Source: Siphonodentalium dalli
Lineage: Eukaryota > Mollusca > Scaphopoda > Gadilida > Siphonodentaliidae
Assembly: GCA_032622095.1 (NCBI GenBank)
Contig: CP136064.1
Span: forward strand, 130,249,605-130,313,604
Length of the DNA stretch: 64,000 bases
Reading direction: 5' to 3'
The position numbers were made by a program, and so were the translations under genes. The first letter of the stretch is position 1; the number at the start of each line of letters is the position of its first letter. Below, in pieces: positions 46,715-58,840 of this stretch. Under the pieces are notes generated by a model. It saw nothing but the letters and a program-made list of their open reading frames with translations. It was not told the DNA's origin and searched no databases.

Positions 46715-48350
46715 TGAAAGTGTCAATGACACTGTAGCTCAACTTTGTAAAGAAGGTAATTTTTTTGTGATGAGCAATGAATAGAGAGATTAATAAGGAG
46801 TGTAAATGAAAGTGTCAATGACACTGTAGCAGCCATGTTTTAATGCCGAATAACCCCAATATGACTCGTTCCCATCTACATGTCAATGTCAAAAGTCAAG
46901 ACAAATTTCATAATGATCCGACCAAAGGTACGACCTGTAGCCCGTGCCAAAGGATTTAGTCATGCAAAGAGTAAAATCCAAGATGGCTGCTGGCAGCCAT
47001 GTTTTTGGCCGAATGACCCCAAAATTACTTGTTCCCATCTACATGTCAATATTAACATCCATGACAAATTTCATCATGATCAGATGAACAGTACGACCTG
47101 CAGCCCGTGCTAATAGATTGAATTTTGAAAACCAAGATGGACACTGGCGGCCATGTTTTTTGTCCGAATGAGACCAAAATGACTCGTTCCCATCTACATT
47201 CCAATTTCAACAGCCATGACAAATTTTATGATGATCAGACTAAAGGTACGACCTGTAGCCCGTGCAAAAGGATTTAGTCATGCAAAGAGTAAAATCTAAG
47301 ATGGCTGCCGGCGGCCATGTTTTTTGGCCGAATGACCCCAAAATTAATCGTTCCCATCTACTAGTACATCAATATTAACATCCATGACAAATTTCATGAC
47401 AATAAGTGCCACCGTTCACGCTGCGATTAAAATTGTAAGTGGGGAAAATCGCAGGAGGAAGTATCCAATGCGCATGCCCACGACAATATCGTAGCCAAAT
47501 CGTAGCAATCAAGCACTGTTTAATTTTACCAGGAAAATCGTGGCGCGACCTTGGCAACGCGCGCGATCGTAGCTGTCACATGACCACTGTCGCACTGGTC
47601 ATGTTGTAAATACCACGAAAAGTAAACATTCAAAAATGGCGCAAAGTTTACAAACTTCTTGCACTTACAAAAACGAGGCCACATTGGTGGAGATGTGGCA
47701 CGACAGGGAGTGCAGGCCTATACCACATATCAGCAAGGAGTAGAGGGCTGTCGCAATTGTTGAAATTCAATTGGGGCAGCTGAGCCTGTTGAGTTGAGAG
47801 GTACAAAAATGTCAAAATTAAAAAATATTCAATTTCACTTGAACTTTTAACATCAACTTGTTAGTTTAGAACATTGAGATACATGCCATATGTATTTAGT
47901 TGCATAATGCGGAGAATGGGATATAACATTTTGTTATCATGTGATCGATCACGTTGATAAAATCGTAGCTGCAAACATCGCAGCTACGTAGCGTCTGCGG
48001 GCAAGCTACGATTTCTCCACCTACGATTTTCCCCACTTACGATTTTAATCGTAGCGTCTGCGGTGGCACTAAGACGAACAGTATGGCCTGTAGCCCATGC
48101 TAATGGATTGAATTTTGAAATCCAAGATGGCCGCTGGCGGCCATGTTTTATTTCCGAATGACCCCAAAATGACTCGTTCCCATCTACATGTCAATGTCAA
48201 CATCCATGACAAATTTCATAATAATCGGACCAAAGGTATGAACTGTAGCCCGTGCTAAAGGAAATTGTTGACAAATCACGCACACACGCACAGCGGATAC
48301 CAATTAAGCCATGGCAATAGCTCAAACTTTACAAAGTAAAGTTGAGCTAA
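46715..48350 (+). repeat. Modular repeat family B, longest copy
   Basis: It starts 'GAAAGTGTCAATGACACTGT', 'AGCTCAACTTTG'. Units of ~190 bases carry 'AAGATGGCTGC' + 'GGCCATGTTTT', 'CCCATCTACATGTCAATG', 'CATCCATGACAAATTTCAT' and 'ACGACCTGTAGCCCGTGC'. It ends 'CACGCACACACGCACAGCGG', 'CCATGGCAATAGCTCAAAC', 'AAAGTTGAGCTAA'. The MITE at 47406 interrupts one unit. Confidence 0.8.
47406..48069. mobile_element. TAA-flanked MITE (PIF/Harbinger-like)
   Basis: The ends 'GTGCCACCG' and 'CGGTGGCAC' are inverted, extending to 'AAATTGTAAGTGGGGAAAAT' and its partner near 48020-48045. TAA is duplicated at 47403-47405 and 48070-48072. The surrounding family B unit resumes after it, which shows insertion. No ORF is recognised. 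Confidence 0.8.
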
Positions 48351-48601
48351 CAATGCTATAAAGCGGAACAGGCCATTGCTGGAACAGTTATATATACGGT
48401 GCAGTATGCCTGTAGTTTCTATAGGGTTGATAATTACTGTAGAATTTGATATCTATTATCATATTTGTATATTGTTTAATCATACTCATGTTTTAGTTTA
48501 CAGAAAACATGTTAGATATTGCAGTTCTTGACTTTTTATCATCATTTGAAAAAATTTGATTTAAATCAATGATTTAAATCGGCCAACGTCCTGTGAAGTT
48601 C

Positions 48602-50398
48602 ATATATAGGCTTTCAACCTGCAGGACACTAAAATCAAAGCGTCTGTCTAAAAAGTTGATTTTGATGTCTTAATTTGACAATTGAATTTGACTCAAATAA
48701 AAACTTTGAGCAACTTAATTGAAATATCAATTTTGTTTGAGTATTTCATCATGCATCATGTTGCATGAAACATCAGTTCAAATTGTCACTGCAATTTCAA
48801 GCCACTCCCACTGTTCAAATTCACCCCTGTCCCAGTTCTCGTAGTTCAGAATATATCCTATCAATTAATATATAATGGTACTGCATAATTTCCACACATT
48901 TATCAACAACTGAACGCAAGCATGTTAATAGCACCATGTCAACAAATCCCTGCATCCTTTGATCAATGGGCCCTAAATTAGGCTATTATTTTATTGCATT
49001 CGATCATTAGGCCTTCTGGGTCACATTGTAACATACTTGATTCTTCACACACTGCATGATGGTAGATGATTTTCCACATGCTTTTCCAACCACAGCAAAA
49101 ATTATGGCACGATCGGTTAGAACTGCACCATGCAAGTTGGTGCATCTCAGTGGCAGCTGGTTAGGCATATATATTACATGTACGGTACCGAAATATAATT
49201 ATAGCTATAATACCTCTAGCGATTCTGATGGTCAGCTATTAAAAATTTTGATTTAAAAAAGATCATAGTCCATGCACGGTGGCTCCATGTAGGTACTTTT
49301 TAATTTTGTCATCCAAATTTATCAAATTAGTCTGGTTCCTCTATAACTTGGAGTTTTATATAAAAGTGTCCGAATTCACCCCAACCCAGGCACCAGGTGA
49401 CTTCTGATGAGTTTTGGGCATTTTCCATGGATACATAAACTTGATATCAAATGCACCTGGCAGGATATTTGGACATATTTTTTTTTTATTACCACCCACT
49501 ATTCAATTACAGTGAGCATAAATATTATCGACCCATTTCATTCATTTAAGAGATTGTAATATTCAAAAACCAATAAAAGTGTTCGAAATCACTCAAATTT
49601 ACAGTACCAGTGCTGGTATTCTAAAATTGGAATTTAGTTTTCATTTCAACTCAATCTTGCCCTTGCAGTCAACGCTAAACGCGGTATTGAAATCAGTGCA
49701 AGGAGTTGCTGCCACTAGATCTATCAAATAAAACTTATCAGTAAGTTATCATAGCATTCATCCGAGTCATCAATTAAAAAAGATGGCGTCACATTGAATA
49801 TATAAACCGACCCAATCTATAAATCATCAGTGGACGAAGCCTTTAAAGTTCAATAACTCACTTATTTTTCCAATAAAAGTTACCTGAAGTAGTCTTTATT
49901 TTCACTATAATTCTATTTCACTTTGATTAACAAACGCGAATATCGTCATTGGAAAACTCTATCCAGGGTCACACCCATACGAGTTGAAGGAAAACTTGAC
50001 GGGGATGTCTGTCGCGGTGAACCTAACGAACTTCAGGTGACGTATTAAAACACCTTTTGATTGCTTTCACAGACAAGTTTCAGACGAGGTACACCTGAGC
50101 TCTTTATTGCTATAAGTGCACATTAAACTGATTTATCGATATGCTATCCACAATAGTGGAAATGAATATGTATATTTTCAAAAAAATACTAATAAAAAGT
50201 AACATTTATGGTCAAAAATGACATTTTTCTTCTTATGACGTCACAGTCTTGTGTGATATAAATAGCAAAAACCTCCCAGCCGTCATATCTATTTTTAGAA
50301 AAAGGATATCCTCCATGACAGAATATTTGCAATATTTTTCTTAAACTAATTTCTATCTAAAATACCTTTTTATGCATATTCTGGCATATGTAACTTAC
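48602..50398. other. Non-coding, low repeat content
   Basis: No gene is recognised. Several splice-like motifs exist on both strands (e.g. minus-strand CTTCAG/GTAACT near 49885) without supporting coding sequence. Confidence 0.4.
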
Positions 50399-50478
50399 CA
50401 GCAACGACATACGAATGACATAGCATGTGACTACACATAAACAGAACCGAAATTTTGAACGAATGGTGCGAAACTCAC
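50399..50478 (-). other. Speculative minus-strand exon (possible 5' UTR exon)
   Basis: On the minus strand a pyrimidine-rich acceptor (TTGACCTACCTTTACAG, AG at 50480-50479) is followed after 80 bases by a consensus donor (GTTGCTG/GTAAGTTAC, GT at 50398-50397). The 80 bases have no recognised coding potential. It could be a non-coding exon of the myosin gene 27 kb further on, or a chance pair. Confidence 0.25.
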
Positions 50479-52149
50479 CTGTAAAGGTAGGTCAACATAA
50501 TTTGGCAAAGATAATCAATCTGACAACATTATCTTCAACATTGTAAATGATTGTTTTGGACACCACACAGTCGTCAAGAAGTAGGACCATAATAACAGCT
50601 TGTCCAAGGTATATGTAGTTGATGTCAATATATTTGCCAAACTGAATGGTTCTTGTACTGAGCAAATGGACCACACAGGGGATCGAATTAATTGCCATAT
50701 GATCATGAAATCAAAATTGGGGGGGGGGGGGCATTGTGTGTGGGGTCAGATTGCAATTAAGCCAACATTGGCATCATGTTGGGGAGATACCATATACCGA
50801 GACCAACCCACATCAAGTTTTAAAATGTCATATGCATTACTTTTATGCATTTAACTGACATATATTATACATATTACATGCACATATGATATGTATATGG
50901 TATGGTACTTAACCAATTGCAATCACTATCTAAAGGTGATCTTATTTTATAACATCAACGTAAATTGTACCTATACGCCAGAATCTACTTAAGAGAAATT
51001 TAAATGAACCAAATTGGACAAAACATGAATTGGCAATATTGACTTTGGACAAAACGCAGTCTGAGTATAAACTCATTACAACATTGAATATAAGGTCTGA
51101 CGGATAACATCGCTATCTCATTTCCAAGTCCTCGGGATTCCGTAATCTGATTGATTGCGTAAATTATTTTCCGTCCAATGAAACCGTATGGGTTAATAAA
51201 CAAGTGTTAGTGGGCGGAGACTCCCATAATGTCACCTCTAAATATAGTAACAGAGCGGAATTTCTCCAATCGAAAGCGATGCTTGCAAATACAACAGAGA
51301 CAACAATGGCTTCGAAATTATATATTCGGATTAATTTGAAGGATGTGCTAGACCTGATAGATAGGCCTGCGCATGGTACCAACTTGGCCTCCCATAAATA
51401 TAAATAGAACTCACTCATGTCCGTGTATTTGATTTACTTTCATGATTGTACCATGGTTTGCAAATCAAATTATTTGTCGTAAAAAAGTCATCTGAAAGTT
51501 AACACCGAGGAAATGACTTAATTTTATGCTTTTAAATAGTTCTAAAGCATCATTTTTGATGACGACCTTATTTTTTGCTCTCGGATGCAGCTTTCCGGTT
51601 GATGCAGCGAGTTCATCTCCCGAAAAAGAATAGTCGCACACACGACAAATATTATCTGCTGTAAGTTTATGTCGCGACACGGGCCATTGCTATTGCGAAG
51701 CACAACAAATAACACGTGGGGACACCTGTCAATCATCGATGTATTTTTTTTAATCCGTGACGTCATTTTGGGGAAGCTCTTCGCTGAATAGAAATGGTTT
51801 TGGCCACATAAGCTCCAGACTCTATATTTCAAATATAGAGTCGACGTTCACCCAGACTGGACAAAACGTACCTTTATCATTAGGTACATATATACGATTT
51901 GTACAAACTTATTGGTCAGAACGTACATGCTTTTCTGTTACTCTAATCTGATACATGTATATATGCACCTCTGCAACTATCATGGAACTTTAATTCCTAA
52001 TATATTTTTTCAAGCTTTGATCTATATAATTTGACTTTGAGAGTGACTCTTGGGTTTCGATATTCAGATGGAACTTGGTTTAAATAATTTTATCTCTTCA
52101 ATAATCAATCAATATATCCAAAAAGTTCTGTTGTGTAATTATCGTAATA
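50479..52149. other. Non-coding
   Basis: No gene is recognised. It contains a 13-G run (50719-50731) and a perfect 12-base-arm hairpin at 51817-51841 (GACTCTATATTT/AAATATAGAGTC). Confidence 0.45.
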
Positions 52150-52660
52150 CTAGCTTAAACAGGCTCCTTTCAGGAGCCTTTATTCAGCGTTGGAGGGGCC
52201 ACAGCGGCCCCTGTGTGCATGTGCATCGATATATTATCACGCACATTTGGACCTAAAAATTTACACATATACTTTCATATTCAACTTATTTGATTCTGAA
52301 ATAAGCCAAGCCCATTACTAGTGGGCTTATACTCGTTATTATGTTGGATGGCAGGGGCCACAGCGAAAACACATATATAAAGAGCCTACATCTGGTCTGA
52401 AAATAGGTTCATATTGCACCTAAATATTGACATTTATTTGATTCTGAAATAGGCCCAAAGTGAGCTTATTTTACTTTGTGTGTTTTTAAAAAACTCAACT
52501 TATGCTTTGGCGTGGTCGCATTTGGATGAAGACCATTAGAGTGATAACTCAAACAAACGTCAACCGATTTAAATGATATTTGGTATATGGGTCTGTATAT
52601 ATGTACATGTATATACTGACTTATTTTGTGAAAAAAGAAAAGACATTGCACTTGTATTTA
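52150..52660 (+). repeat. Degenerate repeat with short hairpins
   Basis: Two related segments share 'TTATTTGATTCTGAAATA' (52285-52305, 52433-52452). Hairpins 'AGGCTCC/GGAGCCT' (52160-52178), 'GGGGCCACAGCGGCCCC' (52195-52211) and 'AGCCCATTACTAGTGGGCT' (52309-52327) precede them. The element type is unknown. Confidence 0.45.
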
Positions 52661-52947
52661 TGTAGCGTGCAAATATATCTTGTTATAGCAAAACGTGCTT
52701 ATATGCTTGACGTTTATAGTATTTGTGCTATTTTGCAATTATTTTAGCATCCGAGCTCGATCAGTTGAGACTCGGCACAGTTGCCCACATAGAAGGGAGT
52801 ATGTGGCTTTGCCCTTTGGGACTTTTTATTTATGTGCCCTATTTAGGTTACCCGACTTTAAGCCATTTTTTTACGTTTTTACTATCCCAGTGCTGCGGGT
52901 CTTTTTGGTTTTTACTCGTTTAATTTGGCCTGCCATTTTGGCCACTA

Positions 52948-53482
52948 CTCTAGTGTCCCAAATAGAAGAACAGACTGGAATAGTAGTACAGGGTGGATGA
53001 TTGGGCAAATTTCAATAAAAGAACAGACCGTAATAGAAGTACAGGACAGACAAATTCTTAGATGTCTCAATATTCGAACAAGCCGATCATTGGCTATCAA
53101 TCTGTCAACCCACCCTTCGTATTTGCTGGTACTTGAGTGTCCAATAACTAATTGAATTCAAAGTCAATGACATCCAGTTTTCGATATCTACCAGTACCAA
53201 TACTGGTTCATGTATTACCGTATAAATGTACAACTAACTAGCGGTAACGTTAGATGGGGTTGAGTGTCATGATATCCATGCGTAATTGGCTGTTGCCAGC
53301 TGTGGCTTGTAAATTTGTCAGTAAAAAGCTACAGCTTGTCACAGCTGGCAATTTTTATACGATTATGTCAGATTGAAATTGAAAAAAAATAATAAACATA
53401 TAGATCAGAATAAGCTCATACAGGGTGGCAATTTTCAAGAAAAAAAATAAACATACACGTATGTTTATTCGGGACACTAGAG
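52948..53482. mobile_element. TA-flanked inverted-repeat element
   Basis: The left 'CTCTAGTGTCCCAAATA' and right 'TATTCGGGACACTAGAG' ends are inverted, with TA on both sides (52946-52947, 53483-53484). Near the right end is a palindrome around 'AAACATACACGTATGTTT'. It is probably a Tc1/mariner-type MITE. Confidence 0.7.
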
Positions 53483-53636
53483 TACTGCTGTTGTTGGTAT
53501 CAACAGTAAGCCGTTTGTTGATATCAAAACAGTTGATGTTTTTCTCTTCGTTCTGGTGGCAAATTTATCCAATTTAAATGTCTTACTTTAAATGTTTTTG
53601 CTAGTTCAAAATCACCAGTGAAGTGCACTTCTTATC

Positions 53637-54575
53637 TATTTATAAACCGGTTCACACCCCTCGGCCAATCAAATTGCTCCAATTCATGAACAATATTTCT
53701 TGTATGAATCTGTATTTCGACAGGGCCAAAATATAGAATTGAGCTAAATATCACACATAAATTGACATTAATTGGATAGTAAGCTGAAAGGAGATCGGAG
53801 CGGAAGGTGTGAAATTCTATAACAATGCACCATAATGATAGCACCAGTCACTCGGGAAGTTAAAACACGGTCAGTAGCGGTCATAGAGGTGGTGGGCTGC
53901 ATCGGCGGGGGCCCAACACTTTCGATTGAATATTTTTTGGTTTGTCGGGAGGGGGCGGGGTGATTGGAAGTAAACTGAACGAAATCCAAACCTATTTGGA
54001 ATGTATAATCCACAATAATCACGATCTTTGGAATGATACCATTGAGAACATTCCACAAACTGTTCACATATACATGCATGTACGCCGAAAATGCAGGCAA
54101 TATATGCAGGTTTGGTTAAATCTTTTGTCATAAATGCCAGTGATGTTTCATCACACACACTTCATGCAATGCAGAATAGTTTCACGTCGGAGTCCGAACA
54201 CTACCGGAACTTTGATTCCCTCTTGTATTCTGAACGATAATCCCATTATGACAACAAGACGAAAAATAACCTTAACAGCCGAAACAGTTCATTATCAACA
54301 GCCGAAACAGTTTATTATCACAAGGAAGAATCTGTTTTATCCAGAAACACGTCATCAGTATAAAATCGTTTTCAAATTCGGAATCAAAATGGTTTATCAA
54401 CGCTGATAAATAATGCTGACACAAGTGATCCGATTGTCAACGAGCATTTGACTAATTGTTCAACAGGAAAATGTAACACCACAAACCATTCAATTAATTT
54501 TTGATTGAATGGTAATCGTCGTATAGAATATGGCTCAATTTTGTTTGTCTTGAGGTGTGAACCGTTTTATAAATA
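53637..54575. mobile_element. Inverted-repeat element H, copy 2
   Basis: The left 'TATTTATAAACCGGTTCACA' and right 'GTGTGAACCGTTTTATAAAT' ends are inverted. The inner parts 'CCACAATAATCACGATCTTT' and 'GGAATGATACCATTGAGAAC' match copy 1 at 20380-22533. This copy lacks the hAT insertion. Confidence 0.65.
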
Positions 54576-54579
54576 TGTC

Positions 54580-54660
54580 ATAACCCGCTTGGGTATCTGT
54601 ACAAGAAATATAGACCCGGCCTTGGTTTATATTTCTTGTACAGATACCCAAGCGGGTTAT
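54580..54660. repeat. Perfect 33-bp inverted repeat (hairpin)
   Basis: 54580-54612 (ATAACCCGCTTGGGTATCTG...) is the exact reverse complement of 54628-54660, with a 15-base loop. A single diverged arm follows element H copy 1 at about 22533-22570. Confidence 0.9.
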
Positions 54661-54769
54661 AACCTATACTAACTGATTTACTTTTTACAACTTTGTATTG
54701 CTGCCAGCCGAGAACACGGCGGAGCCCTGCGTGATGTTTCAAGTTCTCGGTATATGCATCATAACTACA

Positions 54770-55253
54770 GGGGATGGGTCATTATTCCGAAGGTCCGCTA
54801 TTCCGAAGGTCCATTATTCCAAAGGTCCGCTATTCAGAAGGTCCGCTATTCAGATAGTGCACTTTACACACACAATCCTTGTGACTGGAAAGATTTCTAA
54901 ATGGCCTATATAGTATGCATGATAGACATAATAAAATACTGCTAGGTACTTTTGGTGGAATATAGTTCCACTTAAAAATATTGGACAAAATATAAAAACT
55001 TTCGGAATAGCGGACCCTCGAAACATCAACTGCAAGCTATGATGAGGGGGTCATTTGCCAATATGTTTGTTGAGTACAAGGAATTCAAGAATCGTAAATC
55101 TGTATAAATAGTTGCTTGTAACCATTTCAGTCATGCATTTTATCCCAATACAGTTGCGTCCCTTGGCATATATAAGAGAAAGACCTTCGGAATAGTGGAC
55201 CTTCAAAATAGCGGACCTTCAGAATAGCAAACCTTCGGAATAATGGACTGTAC
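54770..55253. mobile_element. Foldback-like element with arms of tandem 15-16-bp units
   Basis: The left arm (54777-54860) is five units of 'GGTCCGCTATTCCGAA'. The right arm (55185-55248) is about four units of the complement ('TTCGGAATAGTGGACC' type). An internal single unit lies near 55000-55015. The 11 bases TCATAACTACA are duplicated exactly at 54759-54769 and 55254-55264. No ORF is seen. The long direct-repeat-containing inverted arms are Foldback-like. Confidence 0.7.
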
Positions 55254-55404
55254 TCATAACTACATATATATGTCATTTAAAAGGTCAAATATGGTATAAT
55301 ATTGTACCACCTATTGTTTGTCTCTGTGGGAATTATCTTACAGAAGAGTCAATTGTGCACACAATGAGATCACAATATGGTTGGATATTTTTGCCCGATA
55401 TCAC

Positions 55405-56280
55405 GTTTTTATGTTTACCCATACCATAGTGTGGTAAACATAATGTCGACGTCCGGATTGACCGCTCGTCGTGCGTGCTTCCGTCCGTCTATCTGTCTGT
55501 ATGTCTGTCCATAGACACTTTACGCATGGTGCGATAACTCAAATATTTTCTATCCAATCGGAAGCAAATTTTGTTTATGAGTTTCTCAGACCAAAATACA
55601 GATCGAGTTCAAATATGGGTTTGATCCAAGTTTTTTTTTACGGAGTTATGACCCTTTTTCGACTTTGAATTCACGCATGCTGTCATAAATCAAACAATTT
55701 TTATCTGATCGGAACCAAATTTGGTATGTGAGTTTCAGAGCCCAAAATACAGATCGAGTTCGAGTATGGGTTTGATCCGATTTATTTTAAAGGAGTTATG
55801 ACCCTTTTTTAGAAAATAAAATTAAAACAAAAAAATCCGATGCTATAACCAAAGTATTTTTTATCCGATTGTGTTCATATTTGATATGTAGGTTTATGAT
55901 GACACACCCCTCATCTGTAGTTTTTGGTATTGATTGGTTGATCGGTTTAGAAAATAATTAACCCTTTACACACATGCTATCCAATGCAATAAGTTGAACA
56001 TATTTCTTCTGATCTGCCTCATATTTCTTACCTACCGGTAGGTTTTTCTTAGCACGTTCTTCGTCTGTATGGTTTTTGGTATTGTTTAATTAACCCTTTT
56101 CACTCTTATGTTTACTTAGAATTCACCCAAGCTGCTATGACTCAAAACATATTTCATCTGATCAACATCAAATTTGGTATATGAATTTATCACCCCTAAA
56201 TACAGATCAAGTTCGAATATGGGTTTGATCCGATATATTTTAACAGAGTTATGACCCTTTATAATTCAAGTAATTACTGC
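55405..56280 (+). repeat. Modular repeat family A, most complete copy
   Basis: The border palindrome 'TTACCCATACCATAGTGTGG' (55411-55437) is followed by 'CCGTCCGTCTATCTGTCTGT' and then about five units with 'TTTCTATCCAATCGGAAGC', 'CAGATCGAGTTCAAATATGG' and 'GAGTTATGACCCTTTTT'. Confidence 0.75.
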
Positions 56281-58297
56281 TGGGAATTTGATTAGAACAT
56301 ATCTCACAGACTATGTGTGTTATTGAAATGAGTTAATTATCACTATGGACATTAGATATGACATGCTATAAAGCCTGATAGTGGTACCACTGGCTGGCAG
56401 GATTTGTTTATCATAATGTCAAATTGATTGATGACTATCTGGTGGAGTTCTGTTTTCTGTGCAATATTAAGTTAACCCCTTTGCTGAAACAGGTTCATTA
56501 CATTAGTTAATGTACACACTATAGGACACCTATTCTAAAATATTAAATTGGAATAGTCCATTGTTACTTTTTAGGGATGTTTACAGACATTGTTGTTTAC
56601 AGACACTGTTGTCTTATCTTAGACAAAAATTAATCCACACATTCCTTAGTTCCATGATATGATGTCATTGAAAATGATTAACCCTCTCCACATATCATAT
56701 GGTTTTGATGCTTTTCATTTGATCATTCTCCTATATTATGTCCAGGTTGATGGTGATCCACTTTTGATTTGCATGGATTTGGGATTAAAATTAAACCATT
56801 CCATAGACACATATTATGCGATAGACAGATATAATATTATCCCTTTCACTTTGATCCAGGTTCAGTAAGGGTTTCAATAAATCACCAATTGAATATTCAT
56901 CATTAGAGGAAATTTATGTCTTATTTTGAAATTCCCTCAATTGCATTTGGGTTCCAGGGTAATATTAATGGTGCTGGTATTCTTGAGACTGACTTATTTT
57001 ATGGGTTTCTAAATCCAATGACATATGCTTTGCATAGACTATTTTGCGTTTATCAGTTCATTAGTTTGGGTAAGATTAACTCCATTCTATCTGATTTGAT
57101 AACTTAAATATTTCCATTGATTATGTTTATACATGTAGTTCTTTGCATAGTTGACGAGAACACGCCCCTAACCTGCATAGTGAGGGTCATTTGGTTTATT
57201 TGCTTAAAAATATTAACATCCTCCACCAATCCTGTTGACACAATGTGATAACTAAATATTTTTCACACGATCACTATATTAAGTGTGAATTGTTGACACT
57301 TTAGCACTCATGAAAAGGTTGATGTAAGGATTTATAAAATTTATAAAAATAGCTGATTGCTATCGCCAAGGTATGGGTTAAGCATCTGCCGATCGTGATC
57401 GGCCTCTCGTTTCCAAATGCCGGTATACATGTAATCCGGTCAATGCCTAATCGACGCTAATAATGTAATGTCTGTTTCGAATTAGTGGGTGTTCTTGGTA
57501 TTATAACTCCACCCATCATATATATGTGTAGGAAATACCCTGGCTAGGGTTCCTGTTATACTTGAGTAAGGAATTCAAGATGGCCACCAAAATGGCAACA
57601 AAATTAATTTTATTTTCACGCCAGTGAGCGATATTGTCATGACAACTCCATCCATGCTTACTGTTGTGAGTAGGGAATACTGAGGTGAAGTAATTTCCCT
57701 CTATCTCATCCAAGAAAAATACCCACAATTCCAAAATGGTGGACAGATTTTTTGAAAAATCACCCAAAATTCCTCATAGTCACTTCAGTGGGCTTTATTG
57801 TCATTACAACTCCATCCATGCTTACAGTTGAGTTGGGAAACTGAGGTGAAGTAATATCGATATTTTGTATATTTGTCACCCTATCTTATACCTCCTTCCA
57901 AATTAAGAAAACATTTGGAAGCTTGAATGAGACATGTCTGTTTAATATAACAGAATACATTAGGACTGAAACCAAACCCAATCAATTTAATACAATATTA
58001 CAGCAAACCTGCAAGAATTAGCTGGTTAATGAAATGCACCTCTTTCCATTGTTATCTATTCTAAAATCTACTATGGCCATCAAGGGATTTTGGATTTGTT
58101 TATTACCACCTGTGTGTACATTAGACAGCAGGATGTCATCAATAGGCTAATTAACAGCCATTGTTATTTTGTGGAGAAATCAAGACAGAGAAACACACCA
58201 GTTGGTATTTATCATGTTCATTTATCATCTGCACTAACTTAAGCTGATGATTAGATAAACCAAATATAAGGGAGATGCTTGCAATGATTAATATGTG
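56281..58297. other. Non-coding
   Basis: 57355-57413 is an inverted match to 7675-7730. 57530-57680 and 57770-57860 share 'CATGACAACTCCATCCATGC' and 'ATTACAACTCCATCCATGCT', a two-unit degenerate repeat. No gene is seen. Confidence 0.45.
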
Positions 58298-58299
58298 TA

Positions 58300-58513
58300 C
58301 TGTGTAATGCCCTAAATAATCAACTCCTTAACCACATAAGAATTATGGGTAACTTTTCAGGATTTAGTCGGAAATATGGCTTGTTGACATTCAGCGGAAA
58401 GCTCTCACTGAGAGCATTCCGATGAATGGCAACAAGCCATATTTCCAACTAAACATGGAAAGTTACCAATAATTCAGCTGTGGTTAAGGAGTCAATTATA
58501 TAGGGCATCAGTG
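58300..58513. mobile_element. Palindromic MITE, copy 6 (full length, diverged)
   Basis: Arms 'TAATGCCCTAAATAATCAAC' and the complement meet at 'GAAAGCTCTCACTGAGAGCA'. TA flanks both ends (58298-58299, 58514-58515). Confidence 0.8.
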
Positions 58514-58840
58514 TATACAGGGATTATGCTACAGAAATGACAATAATGGATCAAGTAGTCAATTAACAACTCATGTACATGTACATCATACCACCTGCCC
58601 GGGGGAGTGTCTGCCTTGAAATTTCCAACAGCACTGCCCCCCTAAATTTCTCTTGAAATGATGAGTTATACATCTTTTATTTAGAGAATATCATATATTT
58701 ATTCAATGAAAGAAGTAATTGAAATGGTCGCGATAGCATGAATAATTTTCACTTCTGTAATTTTATAACTTTAACTATTTCTAATATACTACTAGTAAAT
58801 ACTCATTGATCAGTAGTTCCCTAATGAAATGTTCACATAC

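Larger units (their letters stand above)
45554..48593. mobile_element. hAT element (CAGGGTTGG ends) carrying nested insertions
   Basis: The left 'CAGGGTTGGTGATTT' and right 'AAATCGGCCAACGTCCTG' ends are inverted, and both subterminal regions are rich in GATTTAAATC. The flanks TGAAGTTA (45546-45553) and TGAAGTTC (48594-48601) are a 7/8 target duplication. No transposase is seen. Inside are an inverted-repeat element (45983-46517), a family B repeat (46715-48350) and, inside that, a TAA-flanked MITE (47406-48069). Confidence 0.8.

Noticed and set aside
50492..50698. Minus-strand frame containing FGKYIDI, like the 'SSRFGKYIDIHF' motif of myosin heads
   Set aside because: Only seven residues match. 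Flanking residues do not fit any myosin, and the exon would lie upstream of the start codon exon, in the wrong order for the gene.
52160..52211. GC hairpins followed by T-rich sequence, like bacterial terminators
   Set aside because: The sequence is eukaryotic and there is no upstream gene. They are part of a degenerate repeat.
52695..53155. Overlapping 66-101-codon plus-strand frames
   Set aside because: They are hydrophobic, low-complexity translations, two of them running into the TA-flanked element. No start context or domain is seen.
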